Part shown: positions 11,723 to 23,560 of the stretch, piece after piece
Position numbering within the stretch: the stretch's first letter is position 1
Layout of the letters: every line of letters starts with the position of its first letter
Source of the DNA: Salvator merianae
Lineage: Eukaryota; Chordata; Lepidosauria; Squamata; Teiidae
Assembly: GCA_003586115.2 (NCBI GenBank)
Contig: QVOM02000116.1
Coordinates: 29,737,062 to 29,801,061, forward strand
Direction of reading: 5' to 3'
Length of the DNA: 64,000 bases
Made by a program: the position numbers and the translations under genes
The notes under the pieces: generated by a model
What the model was told of the DNA's origin: nothing
What the model saw: the letters and a program-made list of their open reading frames with translations, nothing else
The model's database searches: none

Positions 11723-13059
11723 ACTGTGTGACAAAAATGCCTACAGTAAATGAGGTGAAATGCAAAACAACCATCAGCCTTATTGGCCCTACAAAATCCA
11801 CAAAAAGGTGGCATGCATTCTTGTGTGCCATCTACTGGCACCTTTTATATTAATTACTTCCAAAAACTTGCCCTTATAAACCTTTTTCAGAGTAATTACT
11901 CAATGGCTTCTGCTTATGAGTATCAACTTATTCATGCTTTTTCTAGGCTCTAAAGAATGTTTCAACAAGTACATAATTACAGATGCAGTTCTGTTCTTAC
12001 AGCTAGCTCAAAAAATGGAATATTTAGGCCTATCTTGCCTGGCTGAGATCATATAGCATAACATGATAGCCCAATTTTTTAAAAAAATTGAACAAGATTG
12101 ATTCTAACTTGTTTTACAAGACCATCAAAACTTAACAGGAGAATTACCCACAACAATAACACCTGGTGATAAATGAGCTACAGAACTCAGGATTGTCAGC
12201 TGAGCAACTGAAGGGCTGAAGATTCCAGGGCTATTGGAAGGACAAATATGACAATGAAAATATGCTGTTGCAGAAAATCAAAGAATTATGACTTGTTACT
12301 TCAAGTCAAACATGTCAAAGCATGAATACCAGAAAAAAATGTATGAAATTTGACCAAAAAAACACCCCAAACTCAGAAAGCATTGCTTGATAATGAGAAG
12401 CAAGGTCTTTACTGAAACAGAACCAGAAAATCTCCAGCAAAACATCTAATGAACAATTACCCATACCGAAGATTGTCTCTAGGAAGAGACTTGCACAAAC
12501 TTTAGAAGACTTCAGTACAGTGGTAGTAGAAATTAGGGCTGCCTTCAGACAGCAAAAGGCATTGCGGGATCTAAAGAAGATCCTGCGATTGTCTCTTGGC
12601 ACCCCTTGCCAGATGGGAGAAACAATTTCAGGCTTACCCTTGAGTCTGCCAGCAGCTTTCACAATGAGCTCACTTTGAGCTACTGGAAGACAGCCAAATA
12701 CCTGCCCACTTCCTTTTGTTATTTTTCATGCACCTGGCTAGCCCCAAGTCACCTCCTTCTGAAAGTTGCTGACAGACACAAAGGTAAGCATCACTATTAC
12801 AGGAAACCCAGCTTCGTTGCCAGATTTCCCATAATAGTGATATTATGGGTTTTTGATTCAGAACCCAGAACTATACTGGGAATGGTACAGATACATATGG
12901 CATTTCCAATTTCCAAGGCAATTGCAGGTTTTAGACCTCGGCTGGAGTCCCCTAGATCCACAATGTTACAGGAAACCAATCAGCTTAAAGATAGTGCAGC
13001 AGTAATGATTACAGAAGAAACTGAATACTGAGTAATTAGGCCTGAGAGAGAAAACAAGA
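11723..13059. other. Unassigned DNA
   Basis: No gene recognised. GGGCTGCCTTCAGACAGCAA at about 12536 resembles the end of the MITE family at 18474-18693. A small inverted repeat with arms ATCACTATTA and TAATAGTGAT lies at about 12790-12843. The 115- and 141-codon frames here lack recognisable domains. Confidence 0.35.
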
Positions 13060-13475
13060 AAGACCACCACCAAAATTGATGAGAATAGGATCAACAGATT
13101 GAGGTCTGATACCAGTAAATTGAAATTTGTGGCAGATAAGGAGTTGGAAGATAAAGAACTGGACAGTACAGCACCAGGGAAGGATAAACTACATGGCTCC
13201 TGGTTCAAACATTTCACCAGCCTGCATAAGAGAACAGCTCAGCAAATTAATGCAATGCTATAAGGAGCAGGAAATGATAAATGAATAACAACTGGCAGAA
13301 CTTGTGAAAAACCATGAAATAGTGCAATACCAAGCAACTACTGGCCAATAACTCACCTCTTCGCAATGTTTAAACTTCTGAGAGGACTAAAATCAGATGC
13401 AATATAAGATCTCTTAGGGATAAACAAACCAATCTAGTACCAGAAGAAGAGAAGGGAAACTGACAGAGAACAAGG

Positions 13476-13587
13476 GTGATTCCACACTAGCTGGTATAGT
13501 GGACCAGCGTACTTGGAGTCTCCCTTCTGCACCCTGGCTAAGGGAGACCTCTATATTGGGCTGCTATACCAGCCAGTGCGGAATCAT
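13476..13587. mobile_element. 112-bp foldback MITE inserted in the R4/Dong-like LINE
   Basis: The element begins TGATTCCACACTAGCTGGTA and ends with its near reverse complement (CCAGCCAGTGCGGAATCA). The arms continue inward as GAGTCTCCCTT and AAGGGAGACCTC, so almost the whole length can fold on itself. The termini match those of the foldback at 40489-40585. It interrupts a LINE reading frame that resumes right after it. Confidence 0.65.
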
Positions 13588-13660
13588 CCAAAGAGATCAT
13601 CTGCTAGTAGAAAAAACTATTCCAGAGAACTGTAAATGTGGAAAACCCAGCTTGTATGTT

Positions 13661-13811
13661 GCTTGGATTGATTTTGATTTTGATTATTTATTATATCAAT
13701 ACATTCCAAAATTACATTCATAAATGTCATACATTTCTTTCTCACACAATATCCTTTTCTGCTCCCTCCTCCTCACCCATTTCACAAAGCCATTACTACT
13801 ACTGAATGTTT
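13661..13811 (+). mobile_element. Short insertion in the R4/Dong-like LINE, possible SINE/LINE tail
   Basis: About 150 bp separates the LINE codons for WIDF from those for KKAFDL. The junctions read TTGGATTGATT on the left and TTGGATGGATT on the right, as expected of a slightly diverged target duplication. The insert is T/AT-rich with a TTTATTATATCAATACATTC opening. The repeat class is uncertain. Confidence 0.45.
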
Positions 13812-13889
13812 CTTTGGATGGATTACAAAAAAGGCATTTGACTTGTTACTGTATAATTGGATCTTAAAATGGTTAAAGGACTTTTGTCA

Positions 13890-15510
13890 TCTGCTCCTGG
13901 AAATCCAGTATTAGAAACCTCAGAAGCCTTCTGTGATAAATCTGCAAGTTGTTTTGAGGATAAAGTCACCTGACTCCTTGCCAACTTAAATACCTCCATT
14001 GAGGTGAGGTGTCCAGTGAAGTGTCTGATCCTATTTTGTGGGACCAGTTTTTGAGGCCTAAGGATGTGGACAAGATGCTCATGGGTGTCTGGGCTAAGAC
14101 ATACATTCTGGATTCTTGCCTATCTTGGTTTATTGGAGCTAGCTGGGAGGGGGTGACCAGGTGGAGCCAGGGAGTGGTGAATGCATGGCCCACTGATCTT
14201 GAAAGAGGCAGTGGTTCATCTACTCCTGAAAAGGCCCTTCTAGACCCAGAGATTTGTTCTAATTACCACCTAGTGGCTAATACCCCCTTTCTGGATAAGG
14301 TTCTAGAGAAGGTTGTGGCTGTGCAATTACAGGCATTCCTGGATGAAACTGATTATCTGGACACTTTTCAGTCTGGATTCAGACCCAGGCTGGGACAGAA
14401 TCAGTCTTGGTTGCCCTGATGAATGACAGGAGGAGTGACTCTGTTGATCCTGCTTGATCTTTCAGTAGCTTTTGATACTATAGATCACAGCATCCCCCTG
14501 GATTGCCTATGAGTGTTGAAATGTTCTGTTCCTACCTGCAGAAACAATCTCAAAGAATAGTGTTGGACGATTGTGCCTCAGTAGCCTGGCAGCTAAGCTG
14601 TGGGTACTGTTTTATCCCTAATATTACTTAACATCTATATGAAGCCATTGCTAGAGGTCATCAGGAGTTTTGGAGTGAAGGGTCACCAGTATGCAGATGG
14701 CACCAACTCTACTTCTCCATTACATCTGAGTCAGGAGAGACTGTGAATGTCCTACAACAGTATTTGGATGCAGTGATGAGCTGGATGAGACCCAGTTAAT
14801 TAAGTCGAATCCCAACAAGCCAGAGAGTCTGTGGGTGGGTGGTTCTCATGTCCGGGTACTTGGAAATTTGCCTGTTCTAGATGGGTTGCACTCCCTCAGA
14901 AGGCACAGGTACATAGTTTGGGTGTGCTTCTTGAGTCATCATTGTCATTGGAGGCTCAAGTGACTTCTGTGGCTAGCAGTGTCTATTAGCAGCTTTGTTC
15001 TTTTTGTTTCTTCTCCTTTTCCTCTTTTTAACTCTATCTTAAACATCCAATAAAAGTTATATATATGGTTTTATCTTTGTCATACAAGGCCCTGAACAAC
15101 TTGGGACCAGCTTACTTAGCAGGCTGCCTCTGTCAGCATAAACCTGTAACAACATTCAGATTTTCAGCAAAGGTTCTGTTGCAGGCATCATGAATTACTG
15201 AATGTCATCTTATGGTTACCTGTGTTGGACCTTCTCTGTGGAAGGTCTTCTCTCTACCTGCCACAGTCTCCCTTCTGATGTTCATAGGGCACCTATACTT
15301 CTGTTTTTAGGAACCTATTGAAGACTTATCTTTTTACCCAGGCCTTTCCAGAGTGAATGTTTGTTTGCTTTTCTCCCGCATCTGGGGCTTGAAGCATATT
15401 TTTACATAACTGATTTTAGTTGTTTTCATTCTCTTTGTTATGTAACTGCTTTGAGATAATATTTTAATGGGATGTGGTATATCAATATTTTAAATAAATC
15501 AATAAATAAA
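13890..15510 (+). mobile_element. L2-like LINE, decayed
   Basis: Conceptual translation gives fragments in LINE-2 order: an FCDKSASCFEDKV-type spacer near 13930, then SNYHLVANTPFLDKVLEKVV near 14260, LQAFLDETDYLDTFQSGFRP near 14330, and LLILLDLSVAFDTIDHS-like sequence near 14440-14490. A 3' tail at about 15420-15505 has CTGCTTTGAGATAATATTTT and then AATAAATCAATAAATAAAC. Many stops and frameshifts show it is inactive. The 136-codon frame at 14009-14419 is part of this LINE. Confidence 0.75.
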
Positions 15511-15599
15511 CAAAGTGCCCCATCCCTCTCCTGAGAACCCTGTAAAAGCACACTAGCCTGCACAAACACCAGGTTCCCAACCGATGCTAAAGGGAACAA

Positions 15600-16105
15600 T
15601 CATTTTGCATGTCTCAGAATTTTATCTCATGAGTTGAACAAGAGTTCACCCAGTCTATGTGGGGGTAGCTGAAGTCTCCCATTATAACTACCCTTTCCTT
15701 TTTTGATGCCTCCTTAACCTCATTTTCCAAATGCTGGTCTCCTTTGTGAATTTGGTTGGGAGGCTGATAACATGTCTCTAATTTTAGACTTGTTTTCTGA
15801 CCTGCTATTGTTACCCACAATGCTTCTATGGACAGGTCTGATTCACCTGGAAATCCCAGTTCATAAGATTCTATCTCTTCCTTAAGGTACAAAACTACAC
15901 CACCTCCAATTCGCCTTTCCTGACCTTGCTATTCAGTTTGTAACCTGGGATCACTGTATCCTATTGGTTTTCATTGGTCCACCAGGTTTCAGTTAAGACA
16001 ATAATATAGACTTTATTATCCATCACTAAGCATTCCAGCTCCCTGAAAATGTTTGGTGGTGAGTACTTTCTTGTGAATATACCAAACGTAATAGTGTAAG
16101 ATGAA
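15600..16105 (-). mobile_element. CR1-type LINE endonuclease fragment, antisense
   Basis: The 92-codon minus-strand frame at 15614-15892 reads EALWVTIAGQKTSLKLETCY and later ERVVIMGDFSYPHIDWVNS. The latter is the GDFNYPxIDW motif of the apurinic-like endonuclease domain of CR1 LINEs. Sequence to about 16105 continues in the repeat. Only a piece of the endonuclease survives, without the reverse transcriptase. Confidence 0.75.
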
Positions 16106-16154
16106 TGTTGCATTCACATATCTCAAAAAAAAAAGTATCTCAAAAGTGCTTCAG

Positions 16155-16332
16155 GAACTGTGGAGTGTGGCCCTCATGTTCTCATCCCATTTCTAATCCA
16201 CTTTTTCTATCCTAGAATGTTCATGAGAGGGGGGGCAGGCTGGCATCTGAATGGGCCCAGCTGTGAACCACCTCTAAGCTGTCTCTGCTTCAGAGGTGCT
16301 TTCTTTTTCAAATCACGTGTGAATGCAGCTAA
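16155..16332. mobile_element. TIR-type MITE copy
   Basis: It has the internal phrase TCCTAGAATGTTCATGAGAG and a right end reading TTCAAATCACGTGTGAATGC. These correspond to the family at 18474-18693 and 54611-54735. The left TIR is unclear. Confidence 0.45.
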
Positions 16333-17690
16333 AGATAACTTAATTTAGCTGAAAGGAGAAACGACAGATGCAGTCAGAGAATCAAGAAAAAGATATAGAG
16401 GAACAGAAGAACATAGTATATCACCACTTAACGATTTGATTTCAGGTTGGATCTTATCACAAATGCCTCTGGTTTTTGTTTTCCTAGGCTCCCTGGCTCT
16501 GTACATTCCTAAATAAATACAGAGTCACTAACAATCAAAAAGGCAGGCAAGAAATGACAAGTGTTTTGACAGCTCTCATAACACTTTGAGGTATTTTTAG
16601 CATATTTTGGAGTCGTATTAGCTTAACCTGTAATAGAATATAAATGAGCCCATATGGCAGACATGTAATTATGTTCCATGCAAGAAATCCCTGTAGTAGG
16701 TTTTTTTGTTTTTTTTTAACAGGGAGGACTCCCTACATGTGCCTTCTGCAGGGCACGGTTTGCACATGATTACCTGCTCATTTGCATCGAGAAGAATAAT
16801 ACAATGCTAACAACACAGTAATGAAAAGGGCAAGCAAAAGATTGAGTTCCCTGGGGTTGCTGATCCTGATGACTGACATCCAGTTAAGAACAGAGAAATT
16901 TGTCCCCTTAGGGAGTACATTTTATGAAGCAATCTTTGATTATGCCGGCACAGTAATCATGAGTCTTAATTATTATTACTGCAAGTGAATGGGCTACAAA
17001 TCTCAAGGGAGCATCTCTGTCACAGATACTTTGCTGGCGTAGGCTGAAAAAAAAATGAATGTTTTCCCAAGGATTATTTTCATTCCATCGTGATAGTTAG
17101 CTGAAGTTTCTGTGACTACCAGTCATGAAACATTAAAAATAGATTAGAGGCAGGGAGATGTTGAAAGTTGAAATTCACCGGAGGTGCACACCCTGCATAC
17201 TTGAGAGACAGCCCCAAATGTTGTCCAGATGTTGTAGCAACACGACGGAAGGTTCCCAAGCTGAAACGCAGCCGCAACAGAAAAGAAAGTGAATGTTTAG
17301 AATTCCACAGGCCTTCTGTTTAGCTTACTTCCAGTGCATTAATTTAGCAAAAAGTTCTAACAGCTTGTTAGTGGTGGATGTTACAAAGTACACACTAGAC
17401 TGAAAGAAAGGAGAAATTCTTGCACTTAAAAAAGTAAAAGGAGAAGAAAAGAGACCATATAAATTGATTTTCCACATTTTGAAAACTGTGATAAAACTTA
17501 AACTTTTGCAGCAGAGGAATAGGCTTGTTGGATTTTTTTGTTCCATTTTTTTAATACAGTATTTTGCAGTCACTGCAATGTAATATACAACTTATACACA
17601 TTTGTCAGTGTATGTATATATGTATGTGTTGTGTATCCATGCAGTCATGAGCAATCAAACAAATTTAAAATACTACATTTGTTCATCTGA
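16333..17690. promoter_or_regulatory. Repeat-poor stretch, possible conserved non-coding element
   Basis: After the MITE there is over 1 kb with no recognisable repeat. The part at about 16545-17300 has a POU octamer ATTTGCAT at 16780-16787, a TCF/LEF-type CTTTGAT at 16934-16940, TTAATTATTATTACTG homeobox-like words near 16966 and mixed composition. Distal enhancers of developmental genes such as the neighbouring FZD1 look like this, but motifs alone occur by chance and conservation could not be tested here. Confidence 0.25.
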
Positions 17691-17824
17691 AGCCCTTTCT
17701 GTACTGGGTCATATTCCGCATTACAACCCAGAATAGGGACCTGCCATCCACATGCTAGTGCAGACTATGGCAGGCCTCTATTCCAGGACATAATCTGGAA
17801 TAAGGCCCAGTGCAGGAAGGGGCT
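17691..17824. mobile_element. 134-bp foldback MITE with AGCCCTTTCTG termini
   Basis: The left end reads AGCCCTTTCTGTACTGGGTC and the right end is its near reverse complement (GGCCCAGTGCAGGAAGGGGC). The arms extend inward (GAATAGGGACCTGCCAT against ATGGCAGGCCTCTATTCC), so nearly the whole element is palindromic. The same termini occur in the 30208-30274 element, and partial copies lie at 24100-24185 and 39190-39280. Confidence 0.65.
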
Positions 17825-18473
17825 ATGTCAGTGGATATTGTAAAAAGATTACTCAAGGAGGCAACTGTTTTTCCCGTTGGATGAAAAGAACAACAGCTAC
17901 CACCAGACATGAACAGTTGTAAATGACCAGCAGTTAATAACAATTTTATTGTGGTCCAAGCAAGGCAGAAAGATTTCGAAGTATACCCTTTTCTAAAATC
18001 TAGCATTAGAGGCAACACAAAGTACAGGAAATAGGATTACCCATTTTCTTCGGAAGATGTCTGGATTTTTTAAAGTTTTCCTTAGATTTTTCCTGAAATT
18101 AATCCACGGGCACACAGACACCTGGACAAGAGCCTGAGGTTTTTTTACAATAAAAATCAGCTTCCTAAATTGACTCAAAGCAAAGTTACGAGAGGTGAAA
18201 CAAAGGAAGTTACCAGAAACAGATGAGATATGCAAGACTCTACATTGGGCTCGTGAAAGAGGGCAGGGAAGCTTCTATGCACTCACCTGAGACTCTGGAA
18301 CCTTCCAGGGGGCAAAGCAACATGTACAGGTATCACATAAACACACATACCCTTAGAAATACATTAGGTGCTAAAGTTCAGAGTGTAGCAATTTCAACAG
18401 TAGAATCCAATACTTTAGTAGAGTAAATGCCTGTTAAACATTCCTGAACTGGAACTTCCATGAACCTCAACTC
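17825..18473. other. Unassigned DNA
   Basis: No gene or repeat recognised. Confidence 0.35.
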
Positions 18474-18693
18474 AGGCTGTGTTCAGACATAACAAATGCG
18501 GCAGCTCAGAGAAACAGTGTGTGGCACTCTTGTTCCCAACTCTTCTTTAATCCATCTTTTCTAGCACAGAGTATTTATGAGCAGGAGGATGGGCAGATTG
18601 GTATATGAACAATCCCATCTCTAAGGCATCTCTAAAGCTGCCTTAGTGGTGCTTTTTTTTTTTTTTTTTTTGCTGTGTCTGATCACAGTCTCA
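18474..18693. mobile_element. TIR-type MITE with internal T19 run
   Basis: The left end reads GGCTGTGTTCAGACATAACA and the right end, TGCTGTGTCTGATCACAGTC, is its near reverse complement. The middle carries GAGTATTTATGAGCAGGAGG and ATCTCTAAGGCATCTCTAAA, shared with 61030-61233. A run of 19 T at 18653-18671 lies just inside the right end. Confidence 0.55.
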
Positions 18694-19148
18694 AAGCAAA
18701 AAATGATGGGGTTTTTGATTTAATAACATCTCTCACTTTTCTCCTCAAGCACAGGAACATAACGGTAACTGAGTAAACTCAGCCAGTCCAGCTTTTTGCA
18801 AGGGACCAGGACCAGGAACAAAAGGTAGTGGCGGTGGAGATGGTGGAACATTTGACTGGGTGCTCAGTATAGTTTATTGCCCTGCATGCAAGAATCCATC
18901 TCGCTTTCTTTGCCAAATGCTCATTCCACCCGAGCTATGCCATCTGCTCAAACATCATGAATTATCAGTATTGTATCTTCATACAGCCAAGTTTGCTATG
19001 TGGCGATGCTCACACACGGGACAAGAAGAAGATAATTGATCAATCACTTCTTCCTCATATGTAGTGCACGATGCCAGCGCTGAAGGAGATGAGATGTGAA
19101 GCAGAAAAGATATTTTCTACTTCAATTAATCTCTGAGTAATGAGTTGA

Positions 19149-19192
<44 letters not shown>

Positions 19193-19405
19193 AGGGATTG
19201 ATAAATCATTCTAAGATATTTACTAGGCATGGATAAAAATCCAATCGGTGGTCACGTGGTGAGCCAACAGACAGACCTGTCCACCTTATCACTGTCCTGC
19301 CAGCTCATTTCTCCTTTATGCTGCCTTTAAGGAAGCCAGAAATTTCTCGCACTTGCTTTAAAAAAGCCACCATTCTCTCTGCTGTGCCATTTAGGGCCAC
19401 CCTTT
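18694..19405. other. Unassigned DNA containing a GAAA microsatellite
   Basis: No gene recognised. The only defined structure is the tetranucleotide array at 19147-19191. Confidence 0.4.
19147..19191. repeat. GAAA tetranucleotide microsatellite
   Basis: Eleven uninterrupted units of GAAA/AAAG. Confidence 0.95.
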
Positions 19406-19628
19406 GGACCCAGCCACACCTAAATTTTAATCCAGCTTCGGTCCACTTTCAGACTGAGAGAACACATCAGTGAAGTAATAAGATGGTTTTTTTCAGTGTT
19501 ATCTATCTCAGTATATCCACCTTTGGGTTAGATAATATGGAAAGAAAATGATTAGTCACTTTTCTGATGTGTTATTTCAATCCAAAAGTGGACTGAAGGT
19601 GGATTAAAACTTAGGTGTGACTGGCCCT
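19406..19628. mobile_element. 220-bp palindromic MITE, copy A
   Basis: The ends are CACACCTAAATTTTAATCCA and the near reverse complement GGATTAAAACTTAGGTGTGA. The inverted arms extend almost to the centre: AGAGAACACATCAGTGAAGT pairs with a region containing CTGATGTGTTATTTC, and GGTTAGATAATATGG pairs with TATCTATCTCAG-like sequence only loosely. Copies B (22586-22808) and C (33722-33945) align over the full length. No coding capacity. Confidence 0.75.
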
Positions 19629-19814
19629 TTTGTGCGTGGCCCATGCCACTACAGGACTTTCTCGTTCAGCCATAGTGGCGGTAAAGGATGGCACATACTG
19701 TAAAATGGCCACCAAACTTGCAGCTTCCACAATGGCCACAATATAAAAATGCCAACTTAAGTAACAACAACAAACAGTCAGCATTTCTGCTCATTGTCTA
19801 GGGAGTCCCTAAGA

Positions 19815-20240
19815 AATGATAGCAGCAGTTCTGCAAACCATGTCCTACGAGGAACGGTTAAAGGACCTAGGAATGTTTAGCCTGCAGAAGAGAAGACTCA
19901 GAGGAGATATGATAGCTGTTTTCAAGTATCTGAAGGGCTGTCACAGTGCAGAAGGATTGGCCCTATTCTCAGTTGCACAAGAAGGAAGGACTAGAAACAA
20001 TGGGATGAAACTTCAAGGGAGTAGATACAGGCTAGATATCAGGAAAAACTTCCTGACCGTAAGGGCAATCAGTCACTGGAACAGGTTACCACAGGAGGTG
20101 GTGGGCTCTCCTTCGCTGGAGATCTTCAAGGAAAGGCTGGACAGATATCTGTCTGGGATGCTTTAGTGAATCCTGCATTGAGCAGGGGGTTGGACTCGAT
20201 GACCCTGGAGGTCCCTTCCAACTCTATGATTCTATGATTC
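19815..20240 (+). mobile_element. CR1 LINE, 5'-truncated canonical 3' end
   Basis: The plus strand encodes the end of the CR1 reverse transcriptase ORF, including YEERLKDLGMFSLQKRRLRG and HWNRLPQEVVGSPSLEIFKE, followed by a stop and a short 3' UTR (GTTGGACTCGATGACCCTGG). The copy ends with tandem ATTCTATG octamers, the hallmark of CR1 in birds and reptiles. The 116-codon frame at 19816-20166 is intact, so this copy is relatively young, but it lacks the endonuclease and catalytic core and cannot move by itself. Confidence 0.9.
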
Positions 20241-22477
20241 TGATAACCTCTGTGTTAGCCCCCTCATTTCTCTTCAGTCAGATTTAACTCCTAAAGAAGT
20301 CACATTTTATCAAATGTAAAATATGATTGATTCACCTGATTCAGCTGCTGGAAGCCATGCACAGTCCTTAAGTCTCAAGCTGTGGTCAGCCATTTCAAGT
20401 GCATTGCTTGGCTTTGCTCATTTCCGGAAATATTTTGGAATAGAGACTTCTATGAAACGGACATCCTACATGTTATTTTGTCTTGGTTGTGTCTTGCCAA
20501 ACATTTCACATCATGCTTAATTTTGGCCTCTCCCTAACTCAAGAACTCTGGACAGATCCTGTAAGCAAAGCATAACAATCAACTATAAATATAGCATTTC
20601 CGCCCCACTGGGCCAAGCCATTACAGCATCCCAGATAACACCTCCTCTTATTTCCTTAGCAATAAAAGCTTCACTTGTTTCAACATCTCTCTAGCTCTAA
20701 TCTATATCTATTGACACTTTAGAGAAAGGTTATTTAAAGAACTGCTGTAGACAGGCAAAATGGCTTTAAAAGAGGATTCAGATGTATTTTAAATAATGGT
20801 TTGCAACATACGATGGGAAAGATATTTACACTCACCCCCGTCTTTAGGGAACTGTACAGGAACAAAAATGGTTTATTTTAAAAATAGATCTGTCAAGTTT
20901 ACTTTGGAGTTCCAGGCACAAACTGAGTAAGGGTGGGTATATTTACAGCATTTCTTTTTCTCTTCTTTTTTAAGTGGAGGTGATTATATGGTCACTGTTT
21001 TTGCAAAGAGTTTTTACCTTCCTATCTTTTTCTTGCTGCACTTCATGAGAAAAGGAGCCTGATCTTACTTCTCTGAAACCACTTGCTGATTTTAATCATG
21101 AATTCTGGGAGTTCAACACAAAGTTAAACATTTCAGGGCATTTTGGAGTGATGATAGATCTTTGAAAATGATGTAGTATGTGTCAAGGTCACATTAACAT
21201 CTACCTATCAGCTACATTTTTGGAGATTTTCCAGGATCTGGTGAACTGTGAGCTTGACAAATAGCAGATCATTTGGAAAACTAAAGCACACCAAAGAAAA
21301 GCAAAAACACCATTCATTTGCCTCCCGCTGTACAACTGTGTTTTATGGTGTTTCCCTTATGGAAGAGATTATGACAAAGGAAAAATTGTAAAGCAGATCC
21401 CCTTCACAGTTTCTGCTAGTATCAAATCAAGACAAGGTCCCATTGAATTCCATTTTTTATACACATTTCATTCAGCTATTGGACCTGATTTGGGTACAGA
21501 TTTGAACTGATATGTGGACAGAAAAATGAAGAAATTCTAATTTGGGTAGTACCTCTGATAGGGATGTGCGAAACACTGTCTTGACGTTTTTTGAAACATT
21601 CAATACAGTGCTTTGCACATCTTGTTCATCAAACACTGCAGACCCACCTTCAATTTGCTGTCTTTTAGGTGATTTGGACTATGTCCCCCAGCAGATTTTA
21701 GCATATCAGAGGTGTTATGCCAGTGTTATTTGCCATTGTGATAGCATATCTGACACTTCCAGCATAACAAGCCTAAACAATATATTTAAGAATAGTCTAC
21801 ATCATTGTTCATGGCTTAGAAATACATTTCAGTTTCACCTTGCAAAAGTACACAGTTGATCAGTAACTGTGGTACTGTTGACACACTGGTAGATTATAGA
21901 CAAAAAGCTCTTTAGTTTCCCAAAGACAAAATTTTATAGATTTTTCCCCCCTTCCTAATCTTAAATCATTTCATAAAGAGCAGCTTTATCAGCAATACTT
22001 AGAGCTATTTGACTCTGAGCAACTGGATAAGCTTTATTTGCTTATAGTGTACTAATTAGCATTAACTCAAGATCAACTGTTTATAGGAGGACTGTACATG
22101 GTAGTGACTGTAGTAATCAAAGTATTATATTCCTAGAGGGTATTTTTGCAAATGGCTTCATATAAGATTACTCCTTTTTTTCTTCTTTGCAAGAGGTGCT
22201 CATGGACAAAGTATGCTGCTTAAAATAGCTATTTTCAATATAATAATAGAAGGAGCTTTATTGGGACTAATAAAGTTTAATTTGCCCCCAGATCTTTTAG
22301 TAACAGAGGTAAGGCGTATGTTATACAAATGACTCATAAGAATGTTAAAAAGGAGTTGGTAAAACTGATAAATGCCTCCCCACCTTCCACAAAACAGCAA
22401 ATACTGAACAAATCTTTAAAAAAAATGCACCAGTGTAACAAAGCCTAACTTTACACAGAAACTGACAAGGGTTTGCT
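20241..22477. other. Repeat-poor unassigned DNA
   Basis: No gene, RNA gene or clear repeat is visible across about 2.2 kb. The 105-codon frame at 21542-21859 has no recognisable domain. Confidence 0.35.
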
Positions 22478-22585
22478 GATGGGATTGTTCACATGACAGT
22501 CTTCTCCTCTTTCCTCATTCCCCCATCTTGAATTTAGGCTAGAAAAGGCAGATCGGAGAGTAGATGAGAGCATGAGATATCTCTG

Positions 22586-22808
22586 AGGGTCCAGTCACAC
22601 CTAAGATTTAATCCAGCGTTGGTCCAATATCAGATTGAGAGAACACACCAGTGAAGTAATAAGATGTTTTCTTTCAGTATTATCTAACTCAGAAAATCCA
22701 CTTTGGGGTTGATAATGTGGAAAGAAAATGATTAGTCACTTTGCTGAGGTGTTCTTTCAGTCCAAAAGTGGACTGAAGCTGAATTAAAACTTACGTGTGA
22801 CTGGGCTC
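22586..22808. mobile_element. 220-bp palindromic MITE, copy B
   Basis: The ends are GTCACACCTAAGATTTAATC and its near reverse complement GAATTAAAACTTACGTGTGA. It aligns end to end with copy A, including TGGAAAGAAAATGATTAGTC in the middle. It is preceded at about 22478-22560 by a probable fragment of the 18474-18693 MITE family (TTGTTCACATGACAG and TTTAGGCTAGAAAAGGCAGA). Confidence 0.75.
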
Positions 22809-23039
22809 TGAGACACTTTGGAGATGCATTTTTGCTATGTGTAAACTCAGCCAGAATCTGAAGTGGTAGTAAATATTCAGGAAACCAAATTGGCGTGATC
22901 ATGAGAAGCTCTGCAAAAACATCATCTTCGGTAGCAGAGAAAATGTCAAATTATACTATAGGTGTTACTACGAAAGACACTGAAATAATTCAGGCACTAC
23001 CTTTATAAAAATATAAGCTGTTGCCATAGTTGAAATATT

Positions 23040-23560
23040 CTATATGCTTTTGATCACACCGCCTCCAAAAGGATAAGGAGACAGAGTGGACAAACTGGAT
23101 AGGGAGAAGTTTTTCTCCTTTTCCCAGAATACCAGATCCAGAAGATACCCAATGAAGCAAAATCTTAGACAAATCACGACAGACAAAAGGAAACTGTTGT
23201 ACCCAAAACATTGTCAAACTTTGGAATTCACTCTCACGAGATTTGGTGTTGGCTGCTAGTTTTGATGGCTTCAGTTTGGGCCATCATGGAAGTCTGGGCT
23301 ATCATCATTAGTTTGGGCCAATTCTTGGAACTCTGGGCTGTCAATGGTTATTAGTCCTGATGGTGGTAGGAGATGGTAGGAGACCCTTTGAAGGCCAGCT
23401 GTTGGGAAACTACAATCAGAATTTGCTATGTGCTTGTATCCTGCTGGTGGGCTTCCCTTGTGGCTGGTTGGCCATTGTGAGAACAGCCTACTGGACTACA
23501 TGGGCCACAGACCCAATCCAGTGGGGCACTTCTTATGTTCTTGTATCATGCCTCTGGAAA
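23040..23560 (+). mobile_element. CR1/L3-like LINE 3' end, diverged
   Basis: The right end reads TGGTTGGCCATTGTGAGAAC, CTACTGGACTACATGGGCCA and CTTCTTATGTTCTTG, which is the shared 3' UTR of this LINE family. The upstream part (GATAGGGAGAAGTTTTTCTC near 23098) matches the region preceding the C-terminal LPE motif in other copies. Strongly diverged and 5'-truncated. Confidence 0.65.

Larger units (their letters stand above)
13060..13885 (+). mobile_element. R4/Dong-like LINE fragment split by two insertions
   Basis: Three separated plus-strand pieces read as consecutive parts of one reverse transcriptase. Piece 1 (about 13150-13475) includes LHGSWFKHFTSLHKRTAQQI and ends near a PEEEKGN-type motif. 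Piece 2 (about 13588-13665) reads HLLVEKTIPENCKCGKPSLY followed by WIDF. Piece 3 (about 13812-13885) reads KKAFDLLLYNWILKWLK. The order and motifs (APGxDxLHGxW, PEExKG, VAWIDFxKAFD) are those of R4/Dong-type LINEs. Stops in piece 1 show it is dead. The breaks coincide with a foldback element and with a second insert. Confidence 0.6.

Noticed and set aside
14009..14419. 136-codon plus-strand frame as a host gene
   Set aside because: It contains L2-like reverse transcriptase motifs and belongs to the LINE at 13890-15510.
19816..20166. 116-codon plus-strand frame as a host gene
   Set aside because: It is the C-terminal end of the CR1 reverse transcriptase, followed by the CR1 3' UTR and octamer tail.
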